A DNA stretch of 64,000 nucleotides, taken from Symbiodinium natans (lineage: Eukaryota > Sar > Dinophyceae > Suessiales > Symbiodiniaceae). Below the pieces are notes generated by a model. That model saw nothing but the letters and a program-made list of their open reading frames with translations, made no database searches and was not told where the DNA came from. Each line of letters begins with the position of its first letter. The first letter of the stretch is position 1. Location of the stretch: NCBI GenBank assembly GCA_905221605.1, contig CAJNDS010002346.1, positions 374,001 through 438,000 on the forward strand. Reading direction: 5' to 3'. The position numbers and the translations under genes are program-made. This document shows positions 1 through 13,200 of the stretch, in pieces.

Positions 1-224
1 AATCCCCGCACCCTCAGCTGGTGGACTCCGTTGGGCGGTTTAGGGTTAGGGGTTTAGGGCTTTGGGTTTAGGGTTTAGGGTTGAGGGTTGAGGGTTAACC
101 TTTGAGGGTAAAATTTACACCCTGCAACGGACTTAGTGGCTGGTGTATCTTGGGGAGCTACGTTAGGATCTCGGGTTCCAGAGAATCAGGGTGTCAGTCT
201 AGGGGAAGAACCTTAATCCTCAGG

Positions 225-308
225 ATCCCTGTGCGTACATAGTATATACTTGGGCCTGAAAGAGGTTCCTATATAGTAGCATTAGGTCCCAAGCGTATAC
301 CATATCGG
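225..308. repeat. Hairpin element, family 3 copy
   Basis: Contains the family hallmark TATACTTGGGCC and the inverse GGTCCCAAGCGTATACC. Other copies lie at 5,173, 9,803, 27,313, 30,040 and 61,879. This copy directly abuts a family 1 copy. Confidence 0.55.
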
Positions 309-410
309 TTGGGAGGTTCCCCCTTATACTAGAAGTCCTTAATCGGGTTTCTAGTACCCCCTAGTATACTTCCTATTCAGGACTGTTAGTATAAGGGGGA
401 ACATTCCAAC
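309..410. repeat. Hairpin element, family 1 copy
   Basis: Starts TTGGGAGGTTCCCCCTTATA and ends with the near-inverse GTATAAGGGGGAACATTCCAA. About 100 bp with imperfect inverted termini, like a small non-autonomous DNA transposon (MITE). Related copies lie at 1,543, 12,006, 53,795, 54,012, 56,851 and 58,110. Confidence 0.7.
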
Positions 411-1146
411 ATATCGGTACATGGATCCTTAGACTAGGGTGAAGCCTAAACCTACTCAGGGCGTGGAGGCTGCAAGACCTTGCTTTGGCGGGGTGGAGGA
501 GTTGCAGCGGCGAACGTAAAACCCAAAACCCTAAACCCTGAACTCCTAAACTAAGCTCTACAAACAGCATACCCCTAGAACCCCTAAACCCTAAACCCTG
601 CACCCAAAATTAAGCACTGGAAGAAAGGCATACCCCTAAACCCTAAACCCCAAACCCTAAAACCCTTAAACCCAAAGATCCACCTAACCTTGAAGCTCTA
701 GGAGCTGAGTTGAGGCCCGCCATACCCAGGTTCCCCAGCAACTTACTACTAAATACTTGTAAGAACCCCCCTAAACAAAATACCAGTCTTCCTTACAAGC
801 GCACGATAGGGATTATTGTCTTTTATTTTATTCTGTTGGGGGGCGGGGGGGGGGGGAGGGGGTTCTGAAGCAAATTGTAGCCTAGGAGAAGAAAAGCGTA
901 CCCGTTGTTGAAGGTTTTGGGTTTCGGGCTTCGGGATGCCAAAACTATAAACGGAAAAGGAATACGGGTACTACCGGGCGCTCTGGTGGCTCTATTCAAG
1001 GTTTAACTTGAGAATTGAGGGGGTGCCCGTTTTGGTTGAAGATTTGGGGGTGTAGTGTTCAGGGCTTAGGCGTCAGGGATTCTCGCCGACAGGCCAGGGC
1101 TTCGCGTGGAGCGAACAGCTAGCCAGGGGAAGGGGCATCCTAGTCA

Positions 1147-1288
1147 CTGCTGGACCCTAAACCCTAAACCCTAAGCCCTAAACCCTAAACCCTAAACCCT
1201 AAACCCTGCACCCTAAACCCTAAACCCTGCACCCTAAACCCTAAACCCTGCACCCTAAACCCTAAACCCTAAACCCTAAACCCTAAAC
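1147..1288 (+). repeat. (CCCTAAA)n array bordering an exon
   Basis: Tandem CCCTAAA with a few CCCTGCA variants. On the minus strand it reads as a GTTTAGGG donor immediately after the exon ending at 1,289, so the array is the 5' end of an intron. Confidence 0.85.
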
Positions 1289-1357
1289 CTCGAAGCTCCA
1301 ACGAGGCTCGGAGTTGCCGATTTCGCCAAACAGGCCCTCGATGCGCTTCATGTGCGC
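1289..1357 (-). CDS. Channel exon: post-S6 EF-hand-like segment
   Basis: Encodes 23 residues beginning AHMKRIEGLFGEIG and ending PRWSFE, which resembles the EF-hand-like region following S6 in calcium and sodium channels. Inferred acceptor GGGACAG|GCGCAC. Donor GAG|GTTTAGGG, where the telomere-type array itself supplies the GT. Phase 0 at both ends (69 nt). Confidence 0.75.
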
Positions 1358-2233
1358 CTGTCCCGATGCGCGAGGAAATGACATTGAGGTTTAGGGTTTA
1401 GGGTTTAGGGTTTAGGGTTTAGGGTTTAGGGTTTAGGGTTTAGGGCTTACGGTTTAGGGGGCTAAGGGGGGTTTAGGGGGCGAAGGGGGCTAAGGGGCTT
1501 AAGGGGGTTTAGGGTTTAGGATTCAGGGTGTAGGGGTTCAGGTTGGGATGTTCCCCCTTGAACTATTATAACAGTCCTTCATAGGGATTATAGTACCCCC
1601 TATTATAATCTCTGTTAAGGACGGTTAGTATAAGGTCGAACATCCCAAGCTAAGGGGGTTAAGGGGGTTAGGGGGTTTAGGGGGTTTAGGAAGTTTAGGT
1701 GGGTTAGGGGGTTTAGGGTTCAGTTCAGGATACAGGGTTTAGCAGCTTAGCAAATAAGGGGGTTAAGGATTTAGGGTTGAGGCTTAAAGGGTTTCAGGGC
1801 AGTCATTCGGGTGTATAGGGGAACAAGGATGAGTTAGGCATGCTTGCCTCATTCACTCCCCGCACTTCCCTATTGCCACAAAGTGGCACCGAAAGCATGC
1901 TCAGCTTGTGATGCTGGGGTTGCGAGCTTGGCCTTGCCTAGCCCCCCCCCCCCCCCCCCCCCCCCCCCCACCCCCCCCCCCCCCCCCACCCCCCCCCCCC
2001 CCCCCCCCCCCCCCCCCACCCCCCCCCCCCCCCCCCCCCCCCCCACCCCCCCCCCCCCCCCACCCCCCCCCCCCCCCCCCCCCCCCCCACCCCCCCCCCC
2101 CCCCACCCCCCCCCCCCCCCCCCCACCCCCCCCCCCCCCCCCCACCACCCCCCCCCCCCCCCCACCCCCCCCCCCCCCCCCCCCCACCCCCCCCCCCCCC
2201 CCCCCCCCCCCCCACCCCCCCCCCCCCCCCCCC

Positions 2234-2265
<32 letters not shown>

Positions 2266-5200
2266 ACCCCCCCCCCCCCCCCCCCCCACCCCCCCCCAAA
2301 ACATGGCCCTGAACCCTAAACCCTAAACCCGAACCCCTAACCCATAAACCCTAAACCCCAAACTCAAGTCTTCAGGGGTTGAAATCGACCTGGCCTCCTT
2401 GTTATCCAACATCGCCTGGACAAGCGTCTGGTCGTCTTTTTGAGCGCTCTCAATCCTGGGTTGCCCAGCAACCATACTGCAAGAAGGGTACCCTGCTTGA
2501 AGGGTTTAGGGTTTAGGGTTTAGGGCTAGGGTTTAGAGTACTTAACCAAACACAGGAGAAACAAAAAAGTACCAATTGGACACCAAGAATCGCCCCTTGA
2601 CAGAAAAATCCGGTAACTACCTGGCGGGATAGAACTTTGGCATGCAGATACCCCCAAAGGGCAAAGCACAAGCGGAGGCCAACAGAAAGACGCAGCCTAA
2701 ACCCTAAACCCTAAACCCTAAACCCTAGAACTCACATCGGCAGAAGGCTGCCAGACTCTCACACTACCTGAGGGAAAAGGATGGATGGCCACACTGCCCA
2801 GAAGCATGGCTACGATACACCCTCGGGATGGGAAGTGGCCCAGAGCTTCTATTGAACAACATACAATCAACGATGGAGGGATTGTTGTTGTGGCAAATCA
2901 GGCGTATATATACATATATATATATATATGTATATATGTATTTGTCCATTTATATTTATATATGAATTATATATATATATATATACATATATATATGTAT
3001 TTATCTATTTATATTTATATTTGAATTTGTACTTATATTCATATTAATAGATAGATAGATAGATATATATATATACATATACAAATGCGTTCAGGGCTTA
3101 GAGGTTGGCAGCTGCGATGGCCACCCGCCATACGAGACAACTCAACGCCCACTGACTCTGGCATTCCCACTGCACCAGCCCTAAACCCTAAACCCTAAAC
3201 CCTAAACCCTAAACCCTAAACCCTAAACCCTAAACCCTAAACCCTAAACTGCAAGCCAAGTGGCATTCAACACCTTGCGGGACATCGATGTTTGTTCTAC
3301 TCGCACAAGCCGCAGCGCATTGGTCTTCGAACCGACAAAAAAGCGTAACCAAAAGCGCATGCTATTCTAGCCCGGTCTCAGCAAAATAGGTGAAAGCAAT
3401 ATAGAACAGGAATGCAAATGTCCAAACCGGAGATATGAGCTCGAGGGGAAAGAGAAGCTCTTCCCAGTTTGTACCGCCGGCGATGCTCATGAACAAGCTG
3501 GTCATTGTCCTGACCGGAACGAAACATCGCCAATTGGGGGAAAAATGGACGTCGCTCAACCTGCTTTGGCTCAAGATACTAATCGTGCTTTGCTGCCAAG
3601 CAGGATTTGCGCCACTGCTAAAGACAAACCTCCTAAACCCTAAACCCTAAACCCTAAACCCTAAACCCTAAAGACGTCGGGCTTTGGTCTTGTTGAGCGG
3701 GGGATGGCTGGGGCCGACAAGCCACATGCCATGCAGGGGAAAGCATGCCTTCCACTCAGAGTCTCTCATGCACTTCTGCCCTACTGGCTTAGGGTTTAGG
3801 GTTTAGGGTTTAGGGTTTAGGGTTTAGGGTTTAGGGTTTAGGGTTTAGGGTTTAGGGTTTAGGGTTTAGGGTTTAGGGTTTAGGCTACAGCCAACCGTTG
3901 AGGTGGTGCAGTGCTTATAGGCTCATTTCCTACTGCGGACTATGGGCCTGTGTCACGCCCCTGCAGCCCACTGCTGTCGTAGTCATTTGCAGCTGGGAGG
4001 CACTACACTCATCCTAGACCTACCCCGGACCTTAAAATCCAAACACAAGCAAGAACCCACAGATCTTACTAAACCTTGCAACCATTAACCCGAGTTCAAG
4101 CTCTTCATGACCGACGCCCCAGCGTACTAGCGGCTACTAGCATACTGCCCAGTGGCCGCCAAAGGGATCCAAAGTAAAGTACGCACGCCTCATGCCTCAG
4201 CGCGTGCTTGCTGGGCGTCTAGTTTGGTGTTCAGGGTTTGGGGTTTAGGGTTTATAGGGCTTATATAGGGCTTAGGGCTTAGGGCTTAGGGCTTAGGGCT
4301 TAGGGCTTAGGTTAGGGCTTAGGGCTTAGGGTTTAGGGGGTTAGAGGCTTACAGGCTGTATGGGGGCTCATAGTGCTTATAGGTTCTTGTTGCTTTTGGA
4401 GTTCGCGCAGATGGCTTTAGGTAGTAGGTTTGGGTCAGCTTCAGCATGAAAAACCATCACACACAAACACACCCTAAACCCTAAAACGCTAAACCCTAAA
4501 CACAAAGAAGAGGAAAAACTGACATCTCCCCTCACATCCGACCCCCAAGCCCTTAAGCCGGCTAGGCACAAGGCCCTTCGCGTCATCCCCCCAGGTTTAG
4601 GGTTTAGGGTTTAGGGTTTGGCGCTTAACCGACCATAAAACCCGAAACCGAAAACACAACACATCTAAAAGCCCGAAAACCTAAACCCGAAACCCTAAAA
4701 CGAAACACATCTAAACCCTAAACCCTAAACCCTAAACCCTAAACCCTAAACCCTAAACCCTAAACCCTAAACCCTAAACCCTAACAGAACCTTAAGCCCG
4801 AAAATTCCCGAATCGAGACATCGCATCCGAGATGCTCCCGCTCTGGGAGTGTGGGAGCCTCCGGGTCCAAAAGGTAGTCGTTTACCTTGGTAGCCCAGCA
4901 AAACCATATTCTAATGAGGGTTCAGGGTTTAGGGTTTAGGGTTTAGGGTTTAAGGTTTAGGGTTTAGGGTACTATGTACCGTTTATAGTATGCACTATAA
5001 AGGGGCCCTTTGAGGGCGGGTTCCTATATAGTTTCTTGAGGGAACAAATACTAGACCCAAGAGAAGCCGGGGAATTAGCACGGTGCCCGAAAGGGGCTTC
5101 TAAAGGAGCCTAAACCCCGAAAACAAGGCACGGAAATAAGGGCCTACTCTCTGGGTCCAAGAGTATAGCAACAAGGGTCCATGTGCCTATACTTGGGCCC

Positions 5201-8200
5201 TCAAGCTACTACATGGGGAATCTTTAAGGCCCAAGTATGTACCATATAGGTACATGACTGTGTAGAAGAGAACCCAGAACTCCCAAACAGGGTTTATGCT
5301 ATGGGCTTAGGGCTTAGGGCTTAGGGCTTAGGGCTTAGGGTTTAGGGTTTAGGGCTACCAAGATACGGCCTGACTGAACATCACCGCGAACCTGGGCAAG
5401 GGCACCGGATTTAGGGTTTCGGGCTTCGGCTTCGGATTTGAGACCCTAAACCCCAAACCCTAAATCCTAAACCCTAAACCCTAAACCCAGTTGAGTGTTC
5501 AGGTTTATATATACAGGGTCTAGGGTCGGACTGTAATGGAGGTTGGGATCGGGCTGGGGCTTGTAAGGTCTCGGAATCCAAAAGGATTCTGCAGCATGTC
5601 TTGCTTAGGGTTTAGGGTTTAGGGGTTGAGGGGTTGAGGGGTTTAGGGGTTTAGGGTTCAGGTTTAGAAGGCATCCTTCCTGCTATCCACTAGGGACGAA
5701 ATACTCCCTCATCTAGATGGCTCTTAAAGTGCCCTCTGAAAAATACTCCTAAATTAGGGTTTAGCGTTTAGGGTTTAGGGTTTAGGGTTTGTCCTCATCT
5801 AGACCCGGGAGTAAACTGGGAATAAAAGGGTACCCTTTTTGGTTTTAAGGGGGTTGTAAGGGAGCCCCAACCCTAAAAAAAAGGAAAAAAGGGTTCACTG
5901 ACCCAAGAGTAAACCATGAACAAAGGGTGCCCTTTTTTGGCTTCAAAGGTGTTGAGAAGAGAACCCTCAAAAGGGGTTAGACAACATCCAAAACGCCCAC
6001 CTCGCAACTATATATATATATATGGATGCTGTTATTGCTGAGTGTACATACGGTTCCTTATAGACCTTGGTAAGAGTATATATTGGCTGTCCTTTTTCGG
6101 GATACTAGTACTTTACACCTTAAAAAAAACGAAACTCCCTCAAGCCCCCCTGAACCCTCAAGTCGAAACCCTAAACCCTAAACCCTTAACCCCTCAACCA
6201 TCCGGAGTCTGGTTTTGGCCCTGGTTGCCGTTGGCATTTTGGAGCGACACGGGTGGGTGTAGAGTTTAGGGCTTAGGGCTTAGGGCTTAGGGCTTAGGGC
6301 TTAGGGTTTAGGGTTTAGGGTTTAGGGTTGGGGTTTAGGGTTTAGGGTTTAGGGTGTAGGGTTTAGGGTTTAGGGTTTAGGGTCTCGTACGGCAGCTATT
6401 CAGGGAGGGCGGGTGTGGGCGCGAGAGGTCGATGTACTAAGCTCGATGACCTCACTGTCCTAGATCCTTTCACATCAAACGCATGTCAACAGAATGCCAA
6501 AAGTCCAGAAAACTACACCGCAAGACCCTACGCCTCGAAATCATGTACTTGTCTTGAGGGTACGAAGAGGGAACTCAGCAACCCTCAGCCCTAAACCCTA
6601 AACCCTAAAGCCTGGAACTCCACTCCCTATGAAGGCTGGACTCACCGGACCAAACGAACCCTGAAATCGGGGTCTGTGAATCCAAGTAAGGCATATGAAG
6701 CGCAAACCCTTGTAGGGTTTAGGGTTTAGGGTTTAGGGTTTAGGGTTTAGGGTTCCTTCCTTTGATCCCCAAGAAATTCACGATAGCGGAACTGCAAACA
6801 TTCCTCGGCGTCTTACATCTCATCTCCAGAAAATCTAGTATAGACCCAAGAGTAAGCCAGGGAAAGAAGGGCAGCCCCTCACCCTAAACCCTAAACCCTA
6901 AACCCTAAACCGTAAACCCTAAACCCTAAACCCTAAAAAACCACGCAACCATCGACCCAACACCCTAAAGCACCCCAAACCGAATCACCCCCTGGTTCTT
7001 CGTAGGGGACGAGCTTCTTGGCTTAAAGAGCCTAAACTCTGAAACGAGTCGAAGAAGGGCCTACTCTGACTCTGGGTCCTAGCCCTAAACCCTAAACCCT
7101 AAACCCTAAAACCCGAAAAAAGGGAACGAGGGCCTACTCTGGGTCCTAGAAACTGAGGCGCAGACACATATATGATAAGCGCCAGGAGCAGCAACGCCCA
7201 AACCAGCGCTTTCAGCGTGGACACAATCGATGTCCTAGCTGGGTTTAGGCTTAGGGTTTAGGGTTTAGGGTTTCGGGTTTAGGGTTTAGGGTTTAGGGTT
7301 TAAGGTTTAGGGTTTAGTGTTTAGGGTTTAGGGTTCAGGGTTAAAAGGCTTCAGTGCTTTTGAGGTGTTGCATTTTGGGCTTAGGGCACACCTTAAGAAC
7401 CGTTTTTGGAGCTTCTTCCGCCCTTACAGGATGGTCAGGTAACCTACAAGCTGGGTTCAGGTCGCTTTTAAGGCCCACCCCCACCCCCACTGGCCACCCC
7501 CCATCCCCCCCCCCCTCCGACCGACAAGCAACGACGTCACGGTGCAAGCACACGATCCCTAAACCCTAAACCCTAAACCCTAAACCCTAAACCCTAGGCC
7601 CTAAACCCTAAACCCTGAACCTTACACTTCAAAACCCGCCAAACTCAAACCTGCGAAACTTAAACCCCAAAGCACTGAGGGTACAGCTTGAAGCTCTTGG
7701 TAGCCCAGTAGCCATATTGCACCCTTTTTTGGGTTGGATACCTTATAAGGGAACCCAGAACCAAAAACAAGGGTAAAGGGTACCACTGGGCTACCGAGAG
7801 CTCAAAGGCATTGGGGCTTGGGGCTTCAGAGTGCCGCAGCTCTGCACCTCAAAACACCACACCCTCCCCGCCCAAGCTACGGAAACCAAACAAGAAAACA
7901 CTCTGACACAAAAACCCGAAAATCCTAAATCCCTCTCAACCCTACAAGCCCTAAACCCCTATAAAATCTACAACCCCTAAACCCGAAATAACCGTGAAAA
8001 ACCTGAAGAAAAACCCCCCTAAACCCTAAACCCTAAACCCACCCTGAGAGCCAGCCAGAGGGCAAGAGAGTCCGCAAAGCTACGACGAAGCGGAAGATGC
8101 GAACGAACTGCACCGTTCTCAGGGTTCGCGTCAACCTAGGGTTTAGGGTTTAGGGTTTAGGGTTTAGGGTTCGCGTCAACCTAGGCTCCTCTTGAAAGTC

Positions 8201-10198
8201 TAGGGCTTCTTAGGGTTTATAAGCAAATACATCCATGTGTGTATGTATGCATATATATATATATATGTATACATATATATATATATATGTAAGCAGAAAA
8301 ATATAAGCAAACAAATATACAACATAGATTAACACATGCCAAGGAAACATAATGTAACGGAAGAATAGACTAAAACAAATGTAAAATACAAATATGTATG
8401 TACGTATGTATGTATGTATGTATACATACATACATACATGCATGCATGCATGCATGCATGCATGCATGCATGTGTGACTCAGGGCTCTTGGGGACAGTTG
8501 TGGTAGTGCTATCTGTGGGCAATCTCGCAACCCCCAATGAAGATGTGTCCCTAAACCCTAAACCCTATAAACCCTAAACCCTAAACCCCAAAAAGGCTGG
8601 GCCGAGGTGCCGGATGATTCGAAATGCCTTGAGGCTGGACACCCCGCCGACAGAGGCCAGGTCCGACGACTCGGCAGCCTGTGTCACCGCTGGACGCTTA
8701 GCTACCCATAGGGTTTAGGGTTTAGGGTTTAGGGTTTAGGGTTTAGGGTTTAGGGTTTAGGGTAAATAAGGAATACATGGGACCCTTTTTACTTACAGTT
8801 TAGCCGTAACTGCCCTTAGCTAGTAGGTGTGAACCGTAAAACTGTAGGTAAAGAGTGTCCCAGGTAGACCCAAGAGCAGCCTGTTAGAAGGCTCCAAGGA
8901 CTCCTGTTTAAGCTTTTTTGGGCTCTTGCCTGATTATTCAAGGTTTTTGGGGCTACTCTGGAGCCCACGGGCTATATAGGAATCAAACGGGTGCCCCTTT
9001 CTGGTTTAAAGGTGCGGACAGAGCAGACACTACTTCAAGTTCACGGCACGAGGCCAGCGGTAGTTCGAATTCGAAGCTCGTGGTAACCTTGGGGACCCAA
9101 GGAACCCTAAAAGGGTTTATGGTTCATATGCCTTACTAAGAATTATAGTAGGTCTAGGGTATATGACCCCAATTTTAGGGTTCGTTTGGTTGTCAGGGTA
9201 GAGCAATTATGATCGAAGCTGGCCCTCAAAACTCTACTGATAGTTTCGGGGGCAGCTCTGGTACCATAACCCTAAACTCTAAACCCTAAACCCTAAACCA
9301 TGCAGGGTTCAAAGCTCTAGGGTGGCAAATCCGAAACGACCCCTTCTGAACCTGGGAGATTCCATTCAGTAGGTAGAGGAACCCCTCCTGCCACCCCTTT
9401 TCGTGCACTAAAACCCTAAACCCTAAACCCTAAACCCTAACCCCTAGAATGCAAAGCACCCGTATAGGCCTATGCTTCAACCCTAGACCCGTAACTCCCT
9501 ACACAAAGCCATGAACGATATACCCTGTAGTTACTCAAAATTCCCTACCCGAAGCAACAGGGGGGTTTACGATGATATGGGGCCCCTACTATAGACGCCA
9601 AAGAGTAGGATCCTTGTAACATGGACCCCAATAAGGTACCCCCTCCCCATACCAATTTCGTAAACCCTAAACCCTAAACCCTGAATCGTAAACCCTAAAC
9701 CCTAAACCCTAGACGTCTTGCAGCCGAACGTCTTCCACGGCAATCTCCCAAGCCGAACCTGAGAGCCACAACCAGCGCTTATCATAGGATTCCTTATACC
9801 CTAAGGGTCCATGTATCCATACAGTTCAGGGTTCAGGGTTCAGGGTTCAGGGTTCAGTGTTCAGGGTTCAGGGTTCAGGGTTTTGGGTTCAGGGTTCAGG
9901 GTTCAGGGTTCAGGGTTCAGGGTTCAGGGTTCAGGGTTCAGGGTTTAGGGTTTAGGGTTTAGTAGTATATACTTGGGCCCTAAAGCTACTGTATGGGGAC
10001 GCCCTCAAAGGCCGGCCCTTTTGGATACTATCCCCTTTAAAGCCTACGGGCCTACACCCTAAGCTCCCCTTCATCTAGGATTGAGGGTTGACCTGGGACC
10101 CTATTTTGGGTCTAGGGTTTCGGGTACAGTTTAGTAGTAATACTGCAAAAGCCCGTTGAAGCAGAAGCGGAAGCGGGGCGGGGTGGGGGGGGAGCGGT

Positions 10199-10253
<55 letters not shown>

Positions 10254-13200
10254 TTGTCCGGGTTGGGGTTTAGGGTTTAGGGTTAAGCGTTAAGCGTTTA
10301 GCGTTTAGGGTTCAGGGATTAGGGTCTAGGGTCTAGGGTCTAGGTTTAGGGTTTAGGGTTTAGGGTTGAAGGTTTAGGGTTTAGGGTTTACTTTGGACAC
10401 CAGGGAGCTGAGGACGATGAAGACATCCAGGCAGCTCCAATACCAAACGTCCTCTCAGGGGCTCTTGTGACGCATTGCCTGGCTCAACCCTAAACCCTAA
10501 ACCCTAAACCCCAAACCCTAAACCCTAAACCCTTAGAGTCTTTAGGGGTGAACTGCGGGGCTTAAAGGCCCGTGCGCAGCCCTAAACCTCAAATCCTAAA
10601 CCCTCGTATAAAGACCTATATATATATATATATATATGGTCCGTTCTCTAACTTCCGGTCCCTTTTGACTTGCCCTCAACACAAGAGGGACCGCCTTATA
10701 ATCAGGACCCCCCAAAACCAGGGACTGCATCTGTCTTGAGTAGCCTCGCCCAAAGCCTGAACTAAACCCTAAAACCCTAAAACCCTAAACCCTAAAACCC
10801 TAAAACCCTAAAACCCTAAAACCCTAAAACCCTGAAACCCTAAAACCCTAAAACCCTAAAACCCTAAAACCCTAAAACCCTAAACCCTAAACCCTAAACC
10901 CTAAACCCTAGGAGTCGTAGTCCACAAGCTGTCCGTGCAGAAGTTCTTTCGTAAGCCGGTGGCGAGCACGCGAAGGCAGATCTCCGAAGTGAACCTGCTC
11001 TTAAGCAGGTTCAGGGTTTAGGGTTTAGGGTTTAGGGTTTGGGGTTTAGGGTTTAGGGTTTAGGGTTTAGGGTTTAGGGACAGGGCGGCTACAGGGAGGG
11101 GCCGCCAGCAAGTTATGAGCTATGAGTAGACTTGCACGGGCCCTAGCTTAACCTGGGTTGTGTCCCCAAAGCTATAGTTGGCATTGGGCTGAAGCACCCC
11201 TCTTTTCCCTCACAAAGAGATACGAACGGGCACATCTCAATCACCCAAAGCGAACAACTTCAAAGAAAAACATCGCAAGCCCCACCTGAATTTTGAACTA
11301 CATGATCTTACATGGAGGGGTTCCCACAAGAAATAAGTAGAGGCCATACGGTAGAAGGGCCCTAGATTGGGTCCTAAAACCTAAACCCCAAACCCTAAAC
11401 CCCCCAACACCCTAAACCCTAAACCCTAAACCCCCAAAACCCAAAACCCAAAACCCTAAACCCTTGGACTCTGCGTCCACTCGCTCAGGCCCTAACCCAT
11501 ACACCCTCACTCCGACAACACCCTAGCTAGGGTGGCCCTTACAACCCTCTGAAAAACAGCTTAGGGTTTAGGGTTTAGGGTTTATTCCTCAATGTGATTT
11601 TGGCAAGCACAGCTGAACAAAGCTCAAGGGGTGTGGGTCTGGGTCACCACCCTTTCTCGCAAAACCCCTCTGCTGGTATCGCCCGAGGAACAGGAAGGTG
11701 TACCTCAAAGTGGAAAGGCACGTCTCTTTCTTTTTGTTGGTCTCACGTTCCGGTTTCAGTCAAAGATGCAGCCAATTTTTGGTTCAAGGGGGCTGCAGAA
11801 GAGGCACGAAATCCCAAGGAAAGAGGCCAAGGGGAGGTCGTTCGTCTGCTCTGGGCCGGATTACATACGCGTAGCCAGGAGCAGGTGTCCATGCTGAATA
11901 TCCCGCAACAAAGGCCTTGGCCCTCTAAACCCTACCACTAGGGTGTTGGGCATAGGGGGCGTAAAACTCCCCTAAATGCCCTAAACCTCCAAAACACCCT
12001 CAAACTTGGGATGTTGCTCCTTGTACTAACAGTTCTTGATAGAGATTAAATAAAGTACCCCATACTATAATATTTATTAAGGACTGTTAGCATAAGCGGG
12101 CAACATCCCAACCTAAAAGCCCCTTCTTAGTTGCTGAGTTCATAAGCCCCCAAAAAAGTGTACACTGTCAGTTCTAAAGAGGCATTTAGTCTCCCAAGAA
12201 GTGTAAAGTGTACTCATTCCGTTACTAAGTCCTAATGGTGCCTGGGACGCCAACCCAAAGAGTCGTGTGGGCTTGTGGGTTTACGGTTTAGGGTTTAAGG
12301 CTTAGGGTTTAGGGTGTAGGGTTGATATCAAAGTAGGATTGCATCTGAGCAACTCTTGAAAAAGCCTTCCACAATTTTTGAGTGGGCTGTGTGCCCCTTA
12401 CAGAGGACCACGGGACCGCGGGGGCACGGGACCGCGGACGAAGGGGATCAGAGGACCAGGGGACCAAGGGGGCCGAGCCACACCTTTGAAAAAAAAAAGT
12501 GAGCCACACAGCAACAAACCCGGCCACCCATACCCTAAACCCCAAGACACCTCCAGAGCTGATTCCCGGAACCCCTACAGCAGGGGCGTAGGATTTAGGG
12601 TTTAGGCTCGGCTTTCGGGTTTGGGGCGTATACACTAAACCCTAAACCCTAAACCCTAAACCGGGAAAATCTGACATGTCGCAAGGGCCTACCGAGCAGG
12701 GTCTTAACAGCAGCTCTGGTGCGTGTAATGGATGAGCTGGAACGCAAGAGGCCGCCACCCGGGATACGAAATGCTGGCTTGCACCTGGGTTTAGGGTTTA
12801 GGGTTTAGGGTGAAGGGCCGTAGCACTCAGCCTTGTAGCCTATACCTGGGACCCTCCTTTACCCTTATACCGACTAGTTAAGGGCAGTTAACTGTAGGTA
12901 AATAGGGTCCCAGGTATAGCCTTTCAACAGCTCGAAACCTAACCCCTATAAATAAACTGTTCATCCCTAAACCCGCAACCCGGAACAGTAGTACCCTAAA
13001 CCCGAACACTCGAATCAAGAAGCTTCAGGCCCCCAAAGCCGCATAACTGGATTAGGGTTTAGGGCCTAGGGTTCAGGGTTTAGGTGGTTCAGGTTATTAT
13101 GGCAGTTGATCGCAATCCCTACATGTCCCGGCTCAAACCAGAGGAACCCGAAACGCTTTCCAGAAAGACCCGTTTGCAACAAAGGAGTTTAGACCTATAC

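Larger units (their letters stand above)
1..1146. other. Repeat-rich stretch, no confident gene
   Basis: Holds short telomere-type runs (near 45-100, 530-660), two adjacent hairpin-like elements (225-308 and 309-410) and a G-rich run near 838-860. The channel gene read on the minus strand should continue into this stretch after its EF-hand-like exon, but I could not follow it further. Confidence 0.5.

Noticed and set aside
1-100. True chromosome end
   Set aside because: Telomere-type repeats at the window start are short, degenerate and continue throughout the window, so they are interstitial.
1844-2326. Long proline-only (plus) and glycine-only (minus) frames
   Set aside because: They are translations of a poly(C) tract; no codon variation, and open in all frames.
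2880-3075. TA-rich hydrophobic frames (YIYIYI)
   Set aside because: Translations of an AT microsatellite; the same applies at 8,240-8,460, 40,216-40,465, 56,085-56,120 and 59,440-59,470.
3560-3585. TTTGGCTCAAG resembling the end of the dinoflagellate spliced leader
   Set aside because: Only the last 11 bases match and the first half of the leader is absent, so it is not a spliced-leader gene or a convincing relict. The similar GTGGCTCAAG near 47,982 is even shorter.
8400-8475. CRISPR-like or regulatory tandem repeat
   Set aside because: It is a TATG/CATG microsatellite; no spacers.
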